Positions 61,229-64,000 of a DNA stretch of 64,000 bases are shown one piece after another (the stretch's first letter is position 1; each line of letters starts with the position of its first letter). The stretch comes from CALAGB01 sp963789565 (GTDB lineage Bacteria > Chloroflexota > Chloroflexia > Thermomicrobiales > Thermomicrobiaceae). Below the pieces are notes generated by a model. It searched no databases. It was given only the letters and a program-made list of their open reading frames with translations, and was not told the origin of the DNA. The DNA is taken from NCBI GenBank assembly GCA_963789565.1, contig CAWBKX010000002.1, positions 1,054,001-1,118,000 of the forward strand. The letters are read 5' to 3'. The position numbers and the translations under genes are program-made.

Positions 61229-62620
61229 CTAACTGGCAAGCTCGTGTTCCACTAAGCGCGCCGCGGCGGCCTCACGAGTTCGGTTGATGTACTCACCGAT
61301 GAAACCCGTATGAACCTGACCGCTGGCAAACGCGCGATCTCGCACAATCCCCTTATAGAAATCTACGGTCGTATCGACGCCAGAGATCACTGTCTCGCTC
61401 AAGGCGCGGTGCAGCCGGTTCAAGGCTTCGTCCCGGTCGCTTCCCCATACGATCAGTTTCGCAAGCAGCGAGTCATAATGAGACGGCACGACGTAGCCCG
61501 TGTAGAGATGAGAATCGATCCGCACGCCCGGGCCGCCCGGCAATACCAGATCCTCAATCTGCCCACAGCTCGGTGCAAAATCGGCCGCCACGTTCTCGGC
61601 GTTGATGCGCGCCTCGATAGCATGCCCGAGTGGCTTGACATCCTTCTGGCTGAACCCGAGTTGTTCACCCGCTGCCACGCGAATCTGCCACTTGATCAGG
61701 TCGATACCGGTCACGGCCTCGGTGACCGGATGCTCAACCTGAATGCGGGCGTTGACTTCTGTGAAGTAGAAATGCTCTTCTCGATCGACGAGGTACTCGA
61801 ACGTTCCAGCTCCGGTGTATTCCAAAGCCTTGGCCGCTTTTACCGCTGACTTGCTCAGTCCGTCACGCAAGCGGCTCGAGATGTTCGGCGCGGGTGACTC
61901 CTCGATCAGCTTCTGATAGCGCCGCTGCAACGAGCAGTCGCGCTCCCCAAGAGAGACAACGTGTCCATGATTGTCGGCGATGATCTGCACCTCGATATGC
62001 CGTGGATGCTCAAGGTACTTCTCAACGTAGACCGTGCCATTGCCGAACGCAGCCTGGGCCTCGCTCTGAGCAAGCGGAAACGCCTGTACGAGGTCACGCT
62101 CGTCCCACGCGACTCGCATACCTCGACCGCCACCCCCAGCCACAGCCTTGACCAGTGCTGGGTAGCCGATTTCCTTGCCAATCACACGTGCCGTTTCCAC
62201 GTCGTGAACTGGATCTTCCGATCCGGGAATGATCTGAATTTTGGCGCGCTTCATGATCTGGCGCGCCACCGACTTGTTCCCCGACTGCGAGAGAACCTCG
62301 GGCTTCGGGCCGATGAAGACCAGATTGCACTCTTCGCAGATTTCAGCCAGGGACGGGTTTTCGGCGAGAAACCCATAACCTGGGTGGAGCGCATCACAGC
62401 CGGTCACAACCGCGGCGCTGATGATCGCGGGGATGTTGTTGTAACTGCGCGACGCGGGGCCGGGACCAATGCAGACCGCCTCGTCCGACATTCGCACCGG
62501 CAAAGAGTCGCGATCGACGTCGGAATACGCGACGACCGAACTGATGCCGAGCTCATGACAGGCTCGTACGATACGCAACGCAATTTCGCCTCGATTGGCG
62601 ATCAGAATCTTCCGGAACAC
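61229..62620 (-). CDS. accC: Acetyl-CoA carboxylase biotin carboxylase subunit
   Basis: Carboxylates biotin for malonyl-CoA synthesis. 463 residues. FRKILIANRGEIALRIVRA, ATP-grasp KAVAGGGGRGMRVAW, HIEVQIIADNHG, ERDCSLQRRYQKLIEESPAP and FTEVNARIQVEHPVTE are family motifs. The last has Val-Asn-Ala where E. coli has Met-Asn-Thr. The GTG start is 13 bases after fabG. The biotin carrier accB is not adjacent. Confidence 0.95.
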   Translation of the reverse strand: MFRKILIANRGEIALRIVRACHELGISSVVAYSDVDRDSLPVRMSDEAVCIGPGPASRSYNNIPAIISAAVVTGCDALHPGYGFLAENPSLAEICEECNLVFIGPKPEVLSQSGNKSVARQIMKRAKIQIIPGSEDPVHDVETARVIGKEIGYPALVKAVAGGGGRGMRVAWDERDLVQAFPLAQSEAQAAFGNGTVYVEKYLEHPRHIEVQIIADNHGHVVSLGERDCSLQRRYQKLIEESPAPNISSRLRDGLSKSAVKAAKALEYTGAGTFEYLVDREEHFYFTEVNARIQVEHPVTEAVTGIDLIKWQIRVAAGEQLGFSQKDVKPLGHAIEARINAENVAADFAPSCGQIEDLVLPGGPGVRIDSHLYTGYVVPSHYDSLLAKLIVWGSDRDEALNRLHRALSETVISGVDTTVDFYKGIVRDRAFASGQVHTGFIGEYINRTREAAAARLVEHELAS

Positions 62621-62633
62621 GCCTCTTGCCTCA

Positions 62634-63398
62634 CTACGATGCCATGGACATGCCGCCGTCGACGGTCAATACGGCTCCGGTGATGTATCTCGCGCTCGCA
62701 GAAGATAGGAATGCGACGGCGGCGGCGACATCGTCCGGCGTTCCGAAATAGCCGACTGGAATTTGCTCCAGCATGCGTGGTTTCAAGTTTTCAGGGATCG
62801 CGTCCGTCAACCGAGTTTCGATAAATCCGGGAGCTACGGCATTGACGGTGATGCCGCGCGAGCCAACCTCACGCGCCAGCGACTTTGTCAGACCCACGAT
62901 GCCCGCTTTCGCGGCGGCGTAGTTCGCCTGTCCCGCGTTGCCGACCAGGCCGACAACCGAAGTCAAATTCACAATGCGTCCATAGCGCTGGCGCATCATG
63001 GGTCGAACGGCTGCTTTCGAGCAGAGATAGGCACTCTTCAGGTTGGTGGTGAGGACCGCATCCCAGTCGTCGTCTTTCATTCGCATGATCAGCGTGTCGC
63101 GCGTGATGCCCGCGTTGTTGACCAGTACGTCGAGCCGACCAAACGTATTGATGGTCTGCTCGATCATGGCGCCGACCTGATCGCTGTCGGTCACGTCCGC
63201 GCGGATCGCGACGGCGGTGCCTCCGCTGGCTTCGATTTCAGCGACGACGACCATTGCTTCCGACTCATCGCCTCGATAGTTGACAACGACCTGGAAGCCA
63301 TCGGCCGCGAGCTTGAGCGCGGTCGCCTTCCCGATTCCGCGAACGGCGCCGGTCACGATGGCCGACCGTTTCACCTCTTCTTCAGTCACAATACCCAT
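62634..63398 (-). CDS. fabG: 3-oxoacyl-ACP reductase FabG
   Basis: NADPH-dependent reductase of type II fatty acid synthesis. 254 residues. Cofactor loop TGAVRGIGKA (16-25), NNAG (94-97), catalytic Ser147, Tyr160 and Lys164 (QANYAAAKAG), and the C-terminal TGAVLTVDGGMSM. Between fabD and accC, on the same strand, so a fatty-acid operon is likely. Confidence 0.95.
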   Translation of the reverse strand: MGIVTEEEVKRSAIVTGAVRGIGKATALKLAADGFQVVVNYRGDESEAMVVVAEIEASGGTAVAIRADVTDSDQVGAMIEQTINTFGRLDVLVNNAGITRDTLIMRMKDDDWDAVLTTNLKSAYLCSKAAVRPMMRQRYGRIVNLTSVVGLVGNAGQANYAAAKAGIVGLTKSLAREVGSRGITVNAVAPGFIETRLTDAIPENLKPRMLEQIPVGYFGTPDDVAAAVAFLSSASARYITGAVLTVDGGMSMAS

Positions 63399-63516
63399 CC
63401 CCTATCCCGTTCATCGAACGCGTCCTTGGTCACCGTGTGGAAACCAAGGCATCAACGAGGACGCACGATAGCGCTCGCCCAGAGCAGCGTCCGATCAATG
63501 ATGATACGTGTGGAAA

Positions 63517-64000
63517 TCAGGTTCGTAGCAGCGCCTCGGCCTGGTCTGTGGTCGCTCCGGGCGCGATCCGCGCGATAAGACCGCTCAGAACCTTGCCGGG
63601 GCCAATCTCGACGAATCGTTCGACGCCCTCGGCAGTCGCCCGCTGAACGACGTCCACCCAGCGCACCGATGCGGTGATTTGTGCCGCCAGCTCAGCTCGC
63701 AGGTCGTCTGGCTCGGTGAGCAGCCGCGCGTCGACGTTGGCAATCAGTGGAACGGACGGGCGATTGAACCGAGTGTCGTCGATCATCGGCTTCAATTCGT
63801 CGATCACCGGACGCATCAGTGACGAATGAAAGGCGCCGTTGACCGGCAGCGGCAGAACTCGTCGTGCACCGGCTGCCTTGGCAAGCTCGGCAGCGCGCTC
63901 CAGCGTATCTGCCCGCCCGCTCAATGTGGTCTGCCCTGGCGCGTTGATATTGGCGATTTCGGCGCCGGACGCTGCCGCGATTTCGGCCACTACCGAGTCG
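63517..64000 (-). CDS. fabD: Malonyl-CoA:ACP transacylase FabD, C-terminal part (truncated by window edge)
   Basis: The last 160 residues. NINAPGQTTLSG (the usual N.N.P.Q.V.SG) and VNGAFHSSLM with the catalytic His are diagnostic of FabD; VEIGPGKVLSGLI is the family C-terminal motif. The catalytic serine lies outside the window. The frame runs off the edge through GTA and TCG codons, so the GTG at 63990 is internal. Confidence 0.92.
   Translation of the reverse strand, partial: DSVVAEIAAASGAEIANINAPGQTTLSGRADTLERAAELAKAAGARRVLPLPVNGAFHSSLMRPVIDELKPMIDDTRFNRPSVPLIANVDARLLTEPDDLRAELAAQITASVRWVDVVQRATAEGVERFVEIGPGKVLSGLIARIAPGATTDQAEALLRT

Overview
The window is 64 kb of dense, high-GC bacterial chromosome with no phage, insertion sequence, CRISPR array, rRNA or tRNA that I could recognise. 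The gene set best fits a Chloroflexota bacterium near Thermomicrobia/Sphaerobacter. Pointers are a CIRCE-regulated hrcA-grpE-dnaK operon, an SpoVS homologue beside RNase Y, hslVU next to topA and dprA, a GlmL-like ATPase with a zinc-ribbon partner, DUF951, DUF5808, and RqcH. This placement is inferred from gene content and was not tested by a search. Promoters that can be read follow a vegetative pattern close to TTGACN-N17/18-TANNNT, and ribosome binding sites are often strong, so many starts could be moved inward from the longest ORF.

Layout, left to right. 0-3 kb: truncated MFS gene, prfB with its programmed +1 frameshift, and an exported peptidase-MA protein. 3-6.8 kb: heat-shock operon with a perfect CIRCE and no dnaJ. 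6.9-10.3 kb: Tat/lipoprotein cupredoxin protein resembling copper nitrite reductase, convergent with a NarL-type two-component system; three phased CTACCC repeats precede the cupredoxin gene. 10.4-14.3 kb: three-gene cluster (zinc-ribbon tail-anchored protein, GlmL/MutL-like ASKHA protein, unknown protein), the least explained part of the window. 14.5-21 kb: dtd, ispF, ispD, PIN-TRAM, PHP phosphoesterase, spoVS, rny. 21-28.6 kb: amidohydrolase, DUF5808, MFS, DUF951, membrane proteins, 2-hydroxyacid dehydrogenase, M42 peptidase. 28.6-33 kb: Rrf2 regulator and cysteine desulfurase meeting scpB-scpA-HD-M50 head-on. 33-38.9 kb: peptide-ABC ATPases and a binding protein (no permeases), a branched-chain aminotransferase, an HpcH-type aldolase. 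38.9-47.7 kb: dprA, manC-like, topA, hslV-hslU, GT2, ROK kinase. 47.7-53.4 kb: second peptide-binding lipoprotein, second aminotransferase, class-III aminotransferase, D-cysteine desulfhydrase-like enzyme. 53.4-64 kb: housekeeping genes priA, def, gmk, rqcH, tatC, acpP, nusB, accC, fabG and partial fabD.

How they work together: translation quality control and termination (prfB, dtd, def, rqcH), protein folding and degradation (hrcA-grpE-dnaK, hslVU, M50), chromosome maintenance (topA, priA, dprA, scpAB), RNA turnover (rny, PHP enzyme), isoprenoid precursors (ispDF) and type II fatty acid synthesis (fabD, fabG, accC, acpP). Accessory interest lies in the cupredoxin/two-component region, the GlmL-like cluster, the Rrf2 promoter hairpin, the SpoVS repeat extension, a 30-bp perfect palindrome and the unusual dprA start.
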